DNA of 64,000 nt from Aquimarina sp. Aq78 (GTDB lineage Bacteria; Bacteroidota; Bacteroidia; Flavobacteriales; Flavobacteriaceae). The first letter of the stretch is position 1, and every line of letters starts with the position of its first letter. Shown in pieces: positions 26,064 to 33,885 of the stretch. The notes under the pieces are model-generated. The model was not told the DNA's origin and searched no databases. It saw only the letters and a list, made by a program, of their open reading frames with translations. The stretch lies in assembly GCF_900299525.1 (NCBI RefSeq), contig NZ_OMKA01000029.1, forward strand, positions 608,986 through 672,985. Direction: 5' to 3'. The position numbers and the translations under genes were made by a program.

Positions 26064-28691
26064 TTAAAAATCTATTGCTACAGATAATCTATACGCTCGA
26101 CCCAAAATTGGCCGTGCCAGAAAGACATCATCATTAGCATTAGTTGTTCCTCTTGGGTTACCTTCTGTTAATCCTATTTCATTAAACAGATTAGAAGCAT
26201 CAAACCCAAAACGTAAGTTTTTTATCTTGTAATACGCTCCAGCATTAAAAACATTAAAAGCAGGGAGTTCTGTGGTATTAGCTTCATCCTGATATTTTTT
26301 TCCAAAATAAGACCATTGCGTATATAATCCCAGATCTTTAATAATTTCTACCTGCGGTCTCAATGTAAAATATACATTAGGGATTCTTCTGGCACTGTTT
26401 CCTTCATAATTAAAAGTTGTACCATCTGCATTAGCTCCAGAAAAATTATCATACTCTGGTTTTTGAACTGTAATATTAGCTTCTACTGCAAAAGCTTTGT
26501 ATTTAGCATTAGCTTCAAGCTCTATTCCTATATTATTTACATCGGCAAATTTATTTTCTGAAGTACCATCTGCCAAAATATCTGTAAAGGCAATATTATC
26601 CATATTCATATAGAAAAAGTTAGCATAAATACCTATGTTAGACGAAGAATACTTAAATCCTAATTCTGACTGATCGACCTCGGTAACTTCGATAGCACTA
26701 AGATCAGAGGCATTGTCATAGTAAGATTCTTCTATTGGTGATCTAAATCCATGACTATGTCTTGCGTAGATTGCCATGTTATCACTAAACTTATAATTTA
26801 ATGCAGTAGTATATGATAATTCGTCTACATCATAATTCCAATATGTATATGGATTACCATCTACAACAGTAAGGGCATCATCGGCAGTATTATCAGGCAG
26901 CAAGCCTAAATCTGTCGAAAAAAAGCGTGCATTATCGCGATATCCAGAATATTTATCATCGTCGTAGCGAAGTCCAAAATTAGCAGTTAAATTATCGGTA
27001 AAATTAACTTCTGCATCTATGTAAAGAGCATTTAATCTTCCTTTGGTTTGTGCATCTCTTTCTAACCAGGTAATTCTTTCTATTCCGTTATAGGTCCTGG
27101 AAATTCCTGTACTGGTATCTACCAGATTTACCAATCTTGGATTATCAGATACATCAACCAGGTAATTACTCCAATTCCAATATTGGTTTGATTTCCAATT
27201 AGAATAATAATATCCCAGGGTGACATTTATTTTTTCGAAATTAAATGAAAATGCCAGGTTGTTTGCAAAATTAGACATGTCTTTATCGATTGCCCAGTGA
27301 TCTGCACGCATTACCAATGTATTTGGGTTCAAAGCTGCGCCTGTATCTACATATGTGTACTCGGCATTTGCTGCATCGGTTAGTGGAAACTGAGTTGTTC
27401 CTGTAGCAAAATCGGCTTGTGTATTTGGCCCTCCAGTACTAAAAATTGCATTATAATTTAGATCAATGCTTGTATTTCTGAATGTGTTCTTTACTGATAC
27501 CACATCAGAGATCTGATATTTAAGCTCTCCTCCAATCGCATCTACATTGGGATTTACACCATCTTCTAGATCTCTTTCAAAAAAACCTCCTCCTATTTGA
27601 GGCACACGAAGTCTACTAAAATTTCTTGATGCTAATGTTCCGTAATTGGCATCGAATCCTTCGAATTCTTCTGGATTTCCATCGCTATCTCCTCGCAATG
27701 GAATAGGAAGTAGGAAGAGGTTTCTGTCATCCAGTTTTTTATAGTTGATCCTCGCATAACCTCCATCAAATTTATAGGTAAGATTAAATTTCATCTGCCC
27801 TCCTTTGTTCGCTTCAAATCCCGGGTCTCTAATTCCCTGATCTACTCTATAAAATCCTCCTATATTAAAAAGCAATTTATCCTCGATAATTGCTCCTCCA
27901 ATATTGAGATCAGTTCTAAAAAGCCCATAATCTCCTACAGTCATTTTGGCTCTTCCTATTAGTTCATTTTGACCTGTTTTAGAGATAAAATTGATAATTC
28001 CACCAGGTGAATTTGTAGCAAAAACAGAGGCAGATCCTCCTCGAATAGCTTCCATTCTTTTAACAGTTTCATCTAACCTATACCAGTTATCTGCATTGGC
28101 AAATTGTAAGGCCCCATCTTCAAAAACGGGAAGTCCATCTTCCTGAATCTGAACAAATTCATATGCTCCAGCGGATGGAATTCCTCTGGCAAAAAGATTA
28201 TTTCCTACCTCTCCTCCTGAAGTTTCAACCACAAATCCAGGGACTGATTGTAGTAGATCAGCAGTACTCTGCGGAGCCTTTTGCTCTATTTCTTTGACTC
28301 CCATTGTGGTTATTGCTACACTGGATTCTAATTTTGTTCGTGGATTAGAAGATCCAGTAACTACAATCTCATCTAATGAAAGTAGATCTTCTTCTAAAAC
28401 AATATCTCTAACGATGTTATCTGCCATAACAATCTCCTCTCTTACGGTCTTAAATCCCACCGAAGAAATTATCAAAACATAAGTAGCATTGGCTTCTAGA
28501 TTATTAATAATATATTCTCCATCAAAATCTGATGTTGCTCCTCTATTGGTTCCTTCCAGTACTATATTAACCCCAATTACCGGAACGCCCTTATTATCTT
28601 TAATTGTTCCTGATACGCTTTTTCCTCCTTGAGCAATGGAATCCCCTATCCCGAAAACTAAGAAGAGAATAATACATAGTCTTGTTCTCAT
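26064..28691 (-). CDS. TonB-dependent outer-membrane receptor
   Basis: An 875-residue receptor: signal peptide (LCIILFLVFGIGDSIAQ), a carboxypeptidase-regulatory-like domain (about residues 22-110; SGTIKDNKGVPVIGVNIVLE), a plug domain (about 120-235; TADLLQSVPGF, RGIPSAGAYEFVQIQEDG, RLDETVKRMEAIRGG) and a 22-strand type barrel to the C-terminal phenylalanine (YRLSVAIDF). No SusD partner is encoded beside it, so it is a stand-alone receptor rather than a SusCD pair. The divergent LacI gene and the operator between them suggest the receptor is induced by a sugar, with trehalose or an oligosaccharide containing it as the inferred ligand. Confidence 0.95.
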   Translation of the reverse strand: MRTRLCIILFLVFGIGDSIAQGGKSVSGTIKDNKGVPVIGVNIVLEGTNRGATSDFDGEYIINNLEANATYVLIISSVGFKTVREEIVMADNIVRDIVLEEDLLSLDEIVVTGSSNPRTKLESSVAITTMGVKEIEQKAPQSTADLLQSVPGFVVETSGGEVGNNLFARGIPSAGAYEFVQIQEDGLPVFEDGALQFANADNWYRLDETVKRMEAIRGGSASVFATNSPGGIINFISKTGQNELIGRAKMTVGDYGLFRTDLNIGGAIIEDKLLFNIGGFYRVDQGIRDPGFEANKGGQMKFNLTYKFDGGYARINYKKLDDRNLFLLPIPLRGDSDGNPEEFEGFDANYGTLASRNFSRLRVPQIGGGFFERDLEDGVNPNVDAIGGELKYQISDVVSVKNTFRNTSIDLNYNAIFSTGGPNTQADFATGTTQFPLTDAANAEYTYVDTGAALNPNTLVMRADHWAIDKDMSNFANNLAFSFNFEKINVTLGYYYSNWKSNQYWNWSNYLVDVSDNPRLVNLVDTSTGISRTYNGIERITWLERDAQTKGRLNALYIDAEVNFTDNLTANFGLRYDDDKYSGYRDNARFFSTDLGLLPDNTADDALTVVDGNPYTYWNYDVDELSYTTALNYKFSDNMAIYARHSHGFRSPIEESYYDNASDLSAIEVTEVDQSELGFKYSSSNIGIYANFFYMNMDNIAFTDILADGTSENKFADVNNIGIELEANAKYKAFAVEANITVQKPEYDNFSGANADGTTFNYEGNSARRIPNVYFTLRPQVEIIKDLGLYTQWSYFGKKYQDEANTTELPAFNVFNAGAYYKIKNLRFGFDASNLFNEIGLTEGNPRGTTNANDDVFLARPILGRAYRLSVAIDF

Positions 28692-28768
28692 AATTTTTTA
28701 AGTATTTAGTTCTCTGCAATTTCATAAAACCATAATGATAATTTATTTTTTCTTTAAGGTTCATGGGC

Positions 28769-28807
28769 TTCGAAATCGTTTTCGATACGATCGAAAACGA
28801 TTTCGAA
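28769..28807. promoter_or_regulatory. 39-bp palindromic operator, probable LacI-type binding region
   Basis: Arms of 18 bp (TTCGAAATCGTTTTCGAT and its exact complement) flank the spacer ACG. Each arm itself contains the near-palindrome ATCGTTTTCGAT, so the site may hold two regulator dimers. It sits between the receptor start (28691, minus) and the lacI start (28967, plus) and is ideally placed to control both. Confidence 0.85.
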
Positions 28808-28966
28808 AGAACTATTCATTTAGGGTAAAAAGCCCATATAAAAGTACTTTTTTCATTCATTTTGTCCTTTTTCACTAACAAGAGAGGCTTTTCAAATTTT
28901 TATATTTTATTAATCTAATTGTATTTTAGCTTAAATTGTATATTTAATAAATATAACATTTAGTCT

Positions 28967-29986
28967 ATGAAAGTTACTACTCTAAAAGATATTGCTAATG
29001 AATTAGGAATTTCTGTAGCAACTGTATCTAAGGCTCTAAAAGACTATCCAGATGTAAATAAAGACACCAAGGAAAAGGTTCTTCGGACTGCCAGAAAATT
29101 GAATTACTCACCTAATCAATTAGCTGTAAACCTAAGAACTAAGCAAACAAAAACAATTGGTGTTATCATCCCGACTACGGTACATCATTTTTTTTCTAAA
29201 GTAATAGATGGTATCATTGAAGAAGCAGAAAAAAAAGGGTATCTGGTTATCATCCTCCAATCTAGTGAGAAACTATTTCTTGAAAAATTACAAATAAATT
29301 TATTAATTGATAAACGAGTAGATGGTATTTTAATGTCTTTATCTAATAAAACTAACGAATTCGTTCATTTAAAAAAAGTACTGAGTCGAAATATTCCTTT
29401 GGTACTTTTTGATAAAATAGAACCTTCTATACCTTGTTCTAAAGTACGGATCGACGATAAAAAAGCTGCATACGAGGCTGTTTCATATCTTATTTCCAAA
29501 GGATACAAAAAGATTTCACATTTCAGAGGGGATCTTAATCCAAAAATTTCTAACGATCGTTTTGAGGGATATAAAGAAGCATTAGAAGATCATGGGATCA
29601 CATATGATGCTTCTTTGGTGTATCTGTGTAATAACAATACAGATTTTGAAGATGGATATAACAATGCAAAGAAGCTAATACAGGAAAATCCCGAGGTCGA
29701 TTCTATTTTTACAATAACCGATCTTGTCGCAATTGGTGCGATAAAATATTTTAATGAAAACAACATCAAAATCCCCAATGATGTAGCTGTTTTTGGATTT
29801 AGTAACTGGTTTATGTCTTCTGTTGTCTCTCCTACATTAACAACAGTACATCAACCTGCGCATCAAATGGGAGTAGTTGCCACCGAGATTTTGTTAAATG
29901 AAATTGAACTAAACAAAGAGAATATTCCTAGTCTTCATAAAGAAGTCATTCTACCTACCAAGCTTATTTTTAGAGAATCATGTTAA
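28967..29986 (+). CDS. LacI family transcriptional regulator
   Basis: A 339-residue regulator with a normal LacI layout. The N-terminal helix-turn-helix is TLKDIANELGISVATVSKAL (residues 4-23) followed by the hinge region (NYSPNQLAVNLRTKQT). The periplasmic-binding-protein-like ligand domain occupies residues about 60-339 (KTIGVIIPTTVHHFFSKVID, VDGILMSLS, DSIFTITDLVAIGAIKYF, PTLTTVHQPAHQMG). It is transcribed away from the receptor/transporter/trehalase genes and shares the palindromic operator with them, so it most likely represses or activates this sugar locus according to ligand, and may regulate itself. Confidence 0.95.
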   Translation: MKVTTLKDIANELGISVATVSKALKDYPDVNKDTKEKVLRTARKLNYSPNQLAVNLRTKQTKTIGVIIPTTVHHFFSKVIDGIIEEAEKKGYLVIILQSSEKLFLEKLQINLLIDKRVDGILMSLSNKTNEFVHLKKVLSRNIPLVLFDKIEPSIPCSKVRIDDKKAAYEAVSYLISKGYKKISHFRGDLNPKISNDRFEGYKEALEDHGITYDASLVYLCNNNTDFEDGYNNAKKLIQENPEVDSIFTITDLVAIGAIKYFNENNIKIPNDVAVFGFSNWFMSSVVSPTLTTVHQPAHQMGVVATEILLNEIELNKENIPSLHKEVILPTKLIFRESC

Positions 29987-29993
29987 CCGTTTT

Positions 29994-30923
29994 TTAATCC
30001 TCAAATAAAAAATCAATATTCCTTTTCAATCCAGAGAATTTGGTTCTTTTTACTGCAGATTTTTGAAACACTTTTGAAAATACTTCTTGTGTAATTTCTT
30101 GCCAATCTTTTTTTGACATCTCTAGCAGTTCTGGTTTCGGATTAAAAAGTGGTTCATTATGTGGTTTAGAAAAACGGTTCCACGGACATACATCCTGGCA
30201 TACATCGCAACCAAACATCCAATCTTCAAATTGATTTTTATAGTGATTAGGAATCTCCTCTTTAAGTTCTATCGTAAAATAAGATATGCATTTACTGCCA
30301 TCTACCACATAAGGTTCTACAATTGCCTGTGTAGGACAAGCATCAATACATGCTGTACACGTACCACAGTGGTCTGTAACAGGTGTATCGTATTCTAAAT
30401 CAAGATCTATGATTAGCTCTGCAATAAAATAAAAAGAACCTACTTGTTGTGTTAACAGATTGCTATTTTTACCAATCCAACCCAATCCACTTTTTGCGGC
30501 CCAGGCTTTATCTAATACTGGCGCAGAATCTACGAAAGCTCGCCCATGTACATCACCAATTTCTTCCTCAATAAAATGTAATAACTGCTTTAGCTTATCT
30601 TTAATTACAAAATGATAATCGGTACCATAAGCATATTTAGATAGTTTGGGAGCTTCGGGATCTTTTTGTGTTTCTGAAGGGAAATAATTGAGTAATAATG
30701 ATATTACACTTTTTGAATCATCAACCAATTTGGTAGGATCTAAGCGTTTATCAAAATGATTTTCCATATACTGCATCTCACCATGCATATTCTGGTTGAG
30801 CCATTTTTCTAAACGCGGAGCTTCCTGTTCCAGAAATTCTGCTTTAGAAATTCCGCACGACAGAAAACCCAAGCGTTTTGCCTCGGTTTTAATACGTTGA
30901 GTGTATTTGGTTTTAGAATTCAA
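29994..30923 (-). CDS. queG: epoxyqueuosine reductase QueG
   Basis: A 309-residue cobalamin and iron-sulfur enzyme that reduces epoxyqueuosine to queuosine in tRNA, the last step of Q synthesis. Two [4Fe-4S] clusters are shown by [16 protein letters not shown] near residue 185 and [14 protein letters not shown] near residue 238. The DUF1730 region at the N terminus ([16 protein letters not shown]) and [20 protein letters not shown] are family hallmarks. Length fits the short form lacking the C-terminal HEAT repeats. It converges on lacI with only seven bases between the stops and starts directly after the mscS-type gene. Confidence 0.95.
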   Translation of the reverse strand: MNSKTKYTQRIKTEAKRLGFLSCGISKAEFLEQEAPRLEKWLNQNMHGEMQYMENHFDKRLDPTKLVDDSKSVISLLLNYFPSETQKDPEAPKLSKYAYGTDYHFVIKDKLKQLLHFIEEEIGDVHGRAFVDSAPVLDKAWAAKSGLGWIGKNSNLLTQQVGSFYFIAELIIDLDLEYDTPVTDHCGTCTACIDACPTQAIVEPYVVDGSKCISYFTIELKEEIPNHYKNQFEDWMFGCDVCQDVCPWNRFSKPHNEPLFNPKPELLEMSKKDWQEITQEVFSKVFQKSAVKRTKFSGLKRNIDFLFED

Positions 30924-31457
30924 TTACACCTCTTCTTTATGATCAATTTGTTTTTCTGGATATTTATTCATGATTTGGATTCCTTTCTGTATCACCAGAG
31001 ATGTAGGCAAAGTTATGTTTTCGCCTCGATCTGTAACCATAAAAAGATAAAATCCTGTAATATCTTTCACTTCTCCGGTCCAGTCAAAATCTTTATCCAA
31101 AACCCGTATCCTATCTCCTATTCTAACCGGGTGACTAAAAAACAAAATAATACTTGCGGTAAGATTAGATAAGATTGACCATTGCGCAAAAAAAGCAATG
31201 CCCAATACTGCTAAAACCGAAGAAATAAAAACACTAAATTGTTTAAGTTCTACTCCCCAGATAATAACCAAGGCAATCCCTGCAATAAGATAATGAACCA
31301 GATTGGTCAAATTGCGAATTAATTTTCTTCGATTGGCATTTATGGATTTTAGTATTGAGAATTTCCTGATTACGCTTTTTGTTATCAATAACACAAAAAA
31401 TAATAATATTAATACTATAACGGTTAGTAAAATTTCATTTCTAAAAGCAATCATCAT
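30924..31457 (-). CDS. small mechanosensitive ion channel (MscS family)
   Basis: A 177-residue MscS-like protein. Two or three N-terminal hydrophobic segments (about residues 9-30, 50-70, 74-92) lead into the family's pore-lining helix and beta domain, seen as FFAQWSILSNLTASIILFFS followed by HPVRIGDRIRV, DWTGEVKDITGFYLFMVTDRGE and the end ITLPTSLVIQKGI. It is shorter than E. coli MscS (286 residues), with a trimmed C-terminal vestibule. The first two codons are both ATG; either may be used. Its stop abuts the queG start. A -7 element (CAAAAATA on the plus strand, 31491-31498) lies upstream, but without a TTG at the normal distance. Confidence 0.88.
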   Translation of the reverse strand: MMIAFRNEILLTVIVLILLFFVLLITKSVIRKFSILKSINANRRKLIRNLTNLVHYLIAGIALVIIWGVELKQFSVFISSVLAVLGIAFFAQWSILSNLTASIILFFSHPVRIGDRIRVLDKDFDWTGEVKDITGFYLFMVTDRGENITLPTSLVIQKGIQIMNKYPEKQIDHKEEV

Positions 31458-31523
31458 TTAGTTTATTAGCGTATTGCATATTTGTTCCTGCAAAAATACA
31501 TAAAGAAGTTGTTTAAACTTTTT

Positions 31524-31952
31524 TCAATTCGCTCTTTTAAATACAAAATCATCATTTCCCCCATCAGTAAGTGTAAGTATATCACCTTGTAATTTATATG
31601 AAAATATATCCTTTGGAGGAGGAAAGGTTCCTTTTATCAATTTTATGGTATCATCTGTAATTTCTTCACTGCCTCCACTTACACATAACTTAGTCCCGTT
31701 TTGAACAACTACCATCGAATTTATATTCACAGTGGTTTCTTTATCAAATTTTAATGTTGTTGCATTTTTATCACAACCTATCGGAGTACTCTCTATGTTT
31801 TGATTGTAGCCCTGTTCTGTTGTACTTTCTAAAATCCATGTACCAATAATAGTATCATTATTAGTGTTTGGATTTGGATTTGAATCATCATCGCCTGAGC
31901 ACGATGATATCATAATTGCCAATATAGCAAGTACAAAAATCTGTTTTTTCAT
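31524..31952 (-). CDS. lipocalin-like lipoprotein
   Basis: A 142-residue exported lipoprotein: signal segment FVLAILAIMISSC with a lipobox cysteine near residue 18, an acidic Ser/Gly/Asp linker (SGDDDSNPNPNTNND) that in Bacteroidota favours surface export, and then IIGTWILESTTEQGYNQN, the typical opening of lipocalin-like domains. Two further cysteines (GCDKNATT, KLCVSGG) may pair. The ligand is unknown. It follows the peptide cassette but lies beyond a terminator, so it has its own promoter. Confidence 0.85.
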   Translation of the reverse strand: MKKQIFVLAILAIMISSCSGDDDSNPNPNTNNDTIIGTWILESTTEQGYNQNIESTPIGCDKNATTLKFDKETTVNINSMVVVQNGTKLCVSGGSEEITDDTIKLIKGTFPPPKDIFSYKLQGDILTLTDGGNDDFVFKRAN

Positions 31953-32044
31953 AATCAGTTATATATTAAATAGTTACCCTACATCTACTAACATTTTAAT
32001 ACTAAAAAAAGTATTAGTTAGCACGTTTATTATTATTTATCTCA

Positions 32045-32078
32045 AAAACCAGAATACCAATTTTGGCAATCTGGTTTT
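32045..32078 (-). terminator. terminator after the cysteine-rich peptide genes
   Basis: AAAACCAGA / TCTGGTTTT stem with an inner CCAA/TTGG helix, followed on the minus strand by TTTTTGAGATAAAT. It lies 42 bases past the second peptide stop and closes the lipoprotein-peptide transcript. Confidence 0.75.
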
Positions 32079-32119
32079 CCTTAGTCTGTGACCTAACTAC
32101 ATCTATAATTAAGCATAGT

Positions 32120-32269
32120 CTAGTATGGGTTTCTACAAATCTCTGCACATTCTCTTGCCGACAAACCGGCACAGAGTATTTGTTTACAGTTATTGATCCT
32201 TCCTGCAAAAATTGATTTTTGAGCAATTTTACTAAGAACCTTAACCCCATTTAATTTAAGAATTTTCAT
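32120..32269 (-). CDS. short cysteine-rich leader peptide 2 (bacteriocin-like)
   Basis: A 49-codon ORF, too short for most gene callers. It begins MKILKLNGVKVLSKIAQKSI, which aligns without gaps to the leader of the neighbouring peptide (15 of 23 positions identical), then FAGR where the neighbour has GGGD. The remaining 26 residues carry four cysteines at 28, 33, 41 and 45 (C-x4-C-x7-C-x3-C) in a small basic/amphipathic peptide. A secreted, disulfide-bonded antimicrobial or signalling peptide is the likely class; activity is unknown. It lies 59 bases after peptide 1 on the same strand. The matching leader is the evidence that this is a real gene. Confidence 0.7.
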   Translation of the reverse strand: MKILKLNGVKVLSKIAQKSIFAGRINNCKQILCAGLSARECAEICRNPY

Positions 32270-32328
32270 GATTTTTATTATTTTAAAATTAGTATTCTAT
32301 GAACATTTAAAGACATTCAAGATTATAT

Positions 32329-32523
32329 CTATCTACAGGGTACTCGTACTTTAACCCATCTACAATATCTTCCGGTTAATGGCGGAAAGCCAACTGTATC
32401 ACATAACCATTTCCATTGCCAACACGTAAGTATGGGGTCAGGAAGGTTTATATCTCCGCCTCCTATTGATTTTTGTGCAGTTTTGCTTAGGGTTTTAATT
32501 CCTTCTATTTTTAAATTTTTCAT
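32329..32523 (-). CDS. double-glycine leader peptide 1, cysteine- and tryptophan-rich
   Basis: A 64-residue peptide with a leader of the kind processed at a double glycine (MKNLKIEGIKTLSKTAQKSI then GGG, residues 21-23). The remaining 41 residues are basic and contain four cysteines (34, 41, 54, 63) and four tryptophans (35, 37, 39, 56; core WQWKWLC). Such leaders are cut and exported by peptidase-containing ABC transporters in known systems; none is encoded in this window. The gene starts nine bases after the stop of the lipoprotein 32533-33264, so they share a message. A bacteriocin-like or signal-peptide role is inferred from the family pattern. Confidence 0.8.
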   Translation of the reverse strand: MKNLKIEGIKTLSKTAQKSIGGGDINLPDPILTCWQWKWLCDTVGFPPLTGRYCRWVKVRVPCR

Positions 32524-32532
32524 ATCGTTATT

Positions 32533-33264
32533 TTAAAAATTTAATCTACCAGTTCCTCTTTCTCCTGTAGAATACGTATCCCATCCCCAGAAAAATGTGT
32601 TATCCAACCATCGATTTGGGTAGGATCTTAAATAAGTACTTCCTGTAGCAGAAACTGTTTGATATGATGGGTACGCATAGACATCATAATTTGTTATAAA
32701 CCATCCATCTGTTCCTTTTAATGAAATTTTGGCGGATTGAATTTCTACCCAACTTATAGCTTGTCCCGGGTATCTTGCACTTAAATAATAATAGTCTGTT
32801 TGCCCTCTTTCTCGATCATCCCCAGCATTATTTAAACTAGATACCGAATGCGTATAGATTCCTCTACTAGTTCGAAACCTCACACTAGCCTTAGCATCTC
32901 CATCAGTTTCATTATTTTTTTGAGCTCCTGTCTTTGTACGGATTCTATAATACCACCTTGTACTATAACCTTTCTCATAATTGGTATTTACCGAATTCTT
33001 ATTCATATATTCTGCAACTTCTTCTTCAAATCTTGCATCAGCATCTTCTTTACTTATATCGGCGCTATAACTTCGATGCAATATTGGAACTACAACTTCC
33101 GCATTTTCTTCAATCTTGGTATCACTTTTACCTGTTTTGCTCATAAAGCCTTCGGTATTATTTGAAATTTCGGGAATAACCTCTTGTTCCTTCTCACAAG
33201 AAGCAATTGCTACTATGCAAAATACTCCTACTACATACATTTTTAGATTTGTTAGTTTTTTCAT
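32533..33264 (-). CDS. lipoprotein with a predicted beta-sandwich domain
   Basis: A 243-residue lipoprotein: signal helix MYVVGVFCIVAIASC (lipobox Cys23), a low-complexity and acidic region to about residue 95, then a domain with many aromatic and Thr/Ser-rich strands (YYRIRTKTGAQKNNETDGDA to FFWGWDTYSTGERG). The strand pattern, with a GDDRERGQTDYYYL loop and a YDVYAYP strand, resembles PLAT/LH2-type beta sandwiches, but this is by eye. It precedes the leader peptide genes directly and is preceded by the 40-bp repeat element. A role in handling or binding the peptides, such as immunity or a surface receptor, is speculative. Confidence 0.75.
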   Translation of the reverse strand: MKKLTNLKMYVVGVFCIVAIASCEKEQEVIPEISNNTEGFMSKTGKSDTKIEENAEVVVPILHRSYSADISKEDADARFEEEVAEYMNKNSVNTNYEKGYSTRWYYRIRTKTGAQKNNETDGDAKASVRFRTSRGIYTHSVSSLNNAGDDRERGQTDYYYLSARYPGQAISWVEIQSAKISLKGTDGWFITNYDVYAYPSYQTVSATGSTYLRSYPNRWLDNTFFWGWDTYSTGERGTGRLNF

Positions 33265-33284
33265 TTTATTTAATAATTAGTTTT

Positions 33285-33325
33285 TTGCCTACTCTATTCA
33301 CTTTTCGGCTACCGTGTTTACTTAA
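33285..33325 (-). promoter_or_regulatory. 40-bp upstream repeat, copy A
   Basis: About 34 of 41 positions match the element at 33714-33753. It lies 20 bases upstream of the lipoprotein start and contains no TAnnTTTG element. On the minus strand it reads ...ACGGTAGCCGAAAAGTG... toward the gene. Confidence 0.6.
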
Positions 33326-33378
33326 ATCCAGATTATGCTATTCAAAAAATGGTTTTAGAAAGTATACTTCAGTTGTAT

Positions 33379-33690
33379 TCAGAATCTAATTTCAGGAGAG
33401 TTTTGAGCCACTCCTCCTCCATCAACATAATAGGTCACATTAGTATCCTTTTTTACTTTTATTTGCATTCTTGCTCTGGTCAATGACCATTTACCAACTT
33501 GAAGTTTTTTGTAGGTTCTTCCGTCTAACTTTTGTTTCTGTCTGTCTTTCCCAAACCAGCCAACACCATATCTAACTTTAATTGAAGCATCGTTTGGGGC
33601 TTTAAAAAAAGCAACCCCATTGGCATTAAAAAAGCTTTCCATAGTTTTCCATTTCCCCTTTTTCACAAATTTTTCCCTAATCGTGGCCAT
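33379..33690 (-). CDS. small soluble protein of unknown function
   Basis: A 103-residue protein without a signal peptide or membrane helix. It has a basic N terminus (MATIREKFVKKGKWKTMESF) and beta-strand-rich sequence (ASIKVRYGVGWFGKDRQKQK, RMQIKVKKDTNVTYYVDGGG), suggesting a single small beta-sheet domain. I do not recognise it. It is flanked by the two copies of the 40-bp repeat, which places it under the same presumed control as the lipoprotein and peptide genes. Confidence 0.7.
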   Translation of the reverse strand: MATIREKFVKKGKWKTMESFFNANGVAFFKAPNDASIKVRYGVGWFGKDRQKQKLDGRTYKKLQVGKWSLTRARMQIKVKKDTNVTYYVDGGGVAQNSPEIRF

Positions 33691-33713
33691 AACTTATTAT
33701 ATATTTTATTTTC

Positions 33714-33753
33714 TTGCTTACTCTATACACTTTTCAGCTTACGTGTTATCTAA
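33714..33753 (-). promoter_or_regulatory. 40-bp upstream repeat, copy B
   Basis: Second copy of the element at 33285-33325, 24 bases upstream of the start at 33690. The region 33691-33885 has no exact vegetative -7 element on the minus strand. Confidence 0.6.
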
Positions 33754-33780
33754 TACCAATTATTTTTAAGCTTTAATTCT

Positions 33781-33796
33781 GAACTATTAATAGTTC
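33781..33796. repeat. 16-bp perfect palindrome
   Basis: GAACTATTAATAGTTC is its own complement. It lies between the 486-residue gene and the 40-bp element; a regulator site or a weak structure is possible. Confidence 0.4.
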
Positions 33797-33885
33797 TATT
33801 TTTATATTACATAAGGGTATATGTCTCCATATCCATAAGAGTATGGGATCATTGATTACGTTAAATTTTATATGAGAAGGTTAGG

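Noticed and set aside
32014-32250. 78-codon minus-strand ORF overlapping the second leader peptide
   Set aside because: The reading frame shifted by one base gives a peptide whose leader matches the neighbouring gene; the 78-codon frame has no recognisable signal and crosses the terminator.
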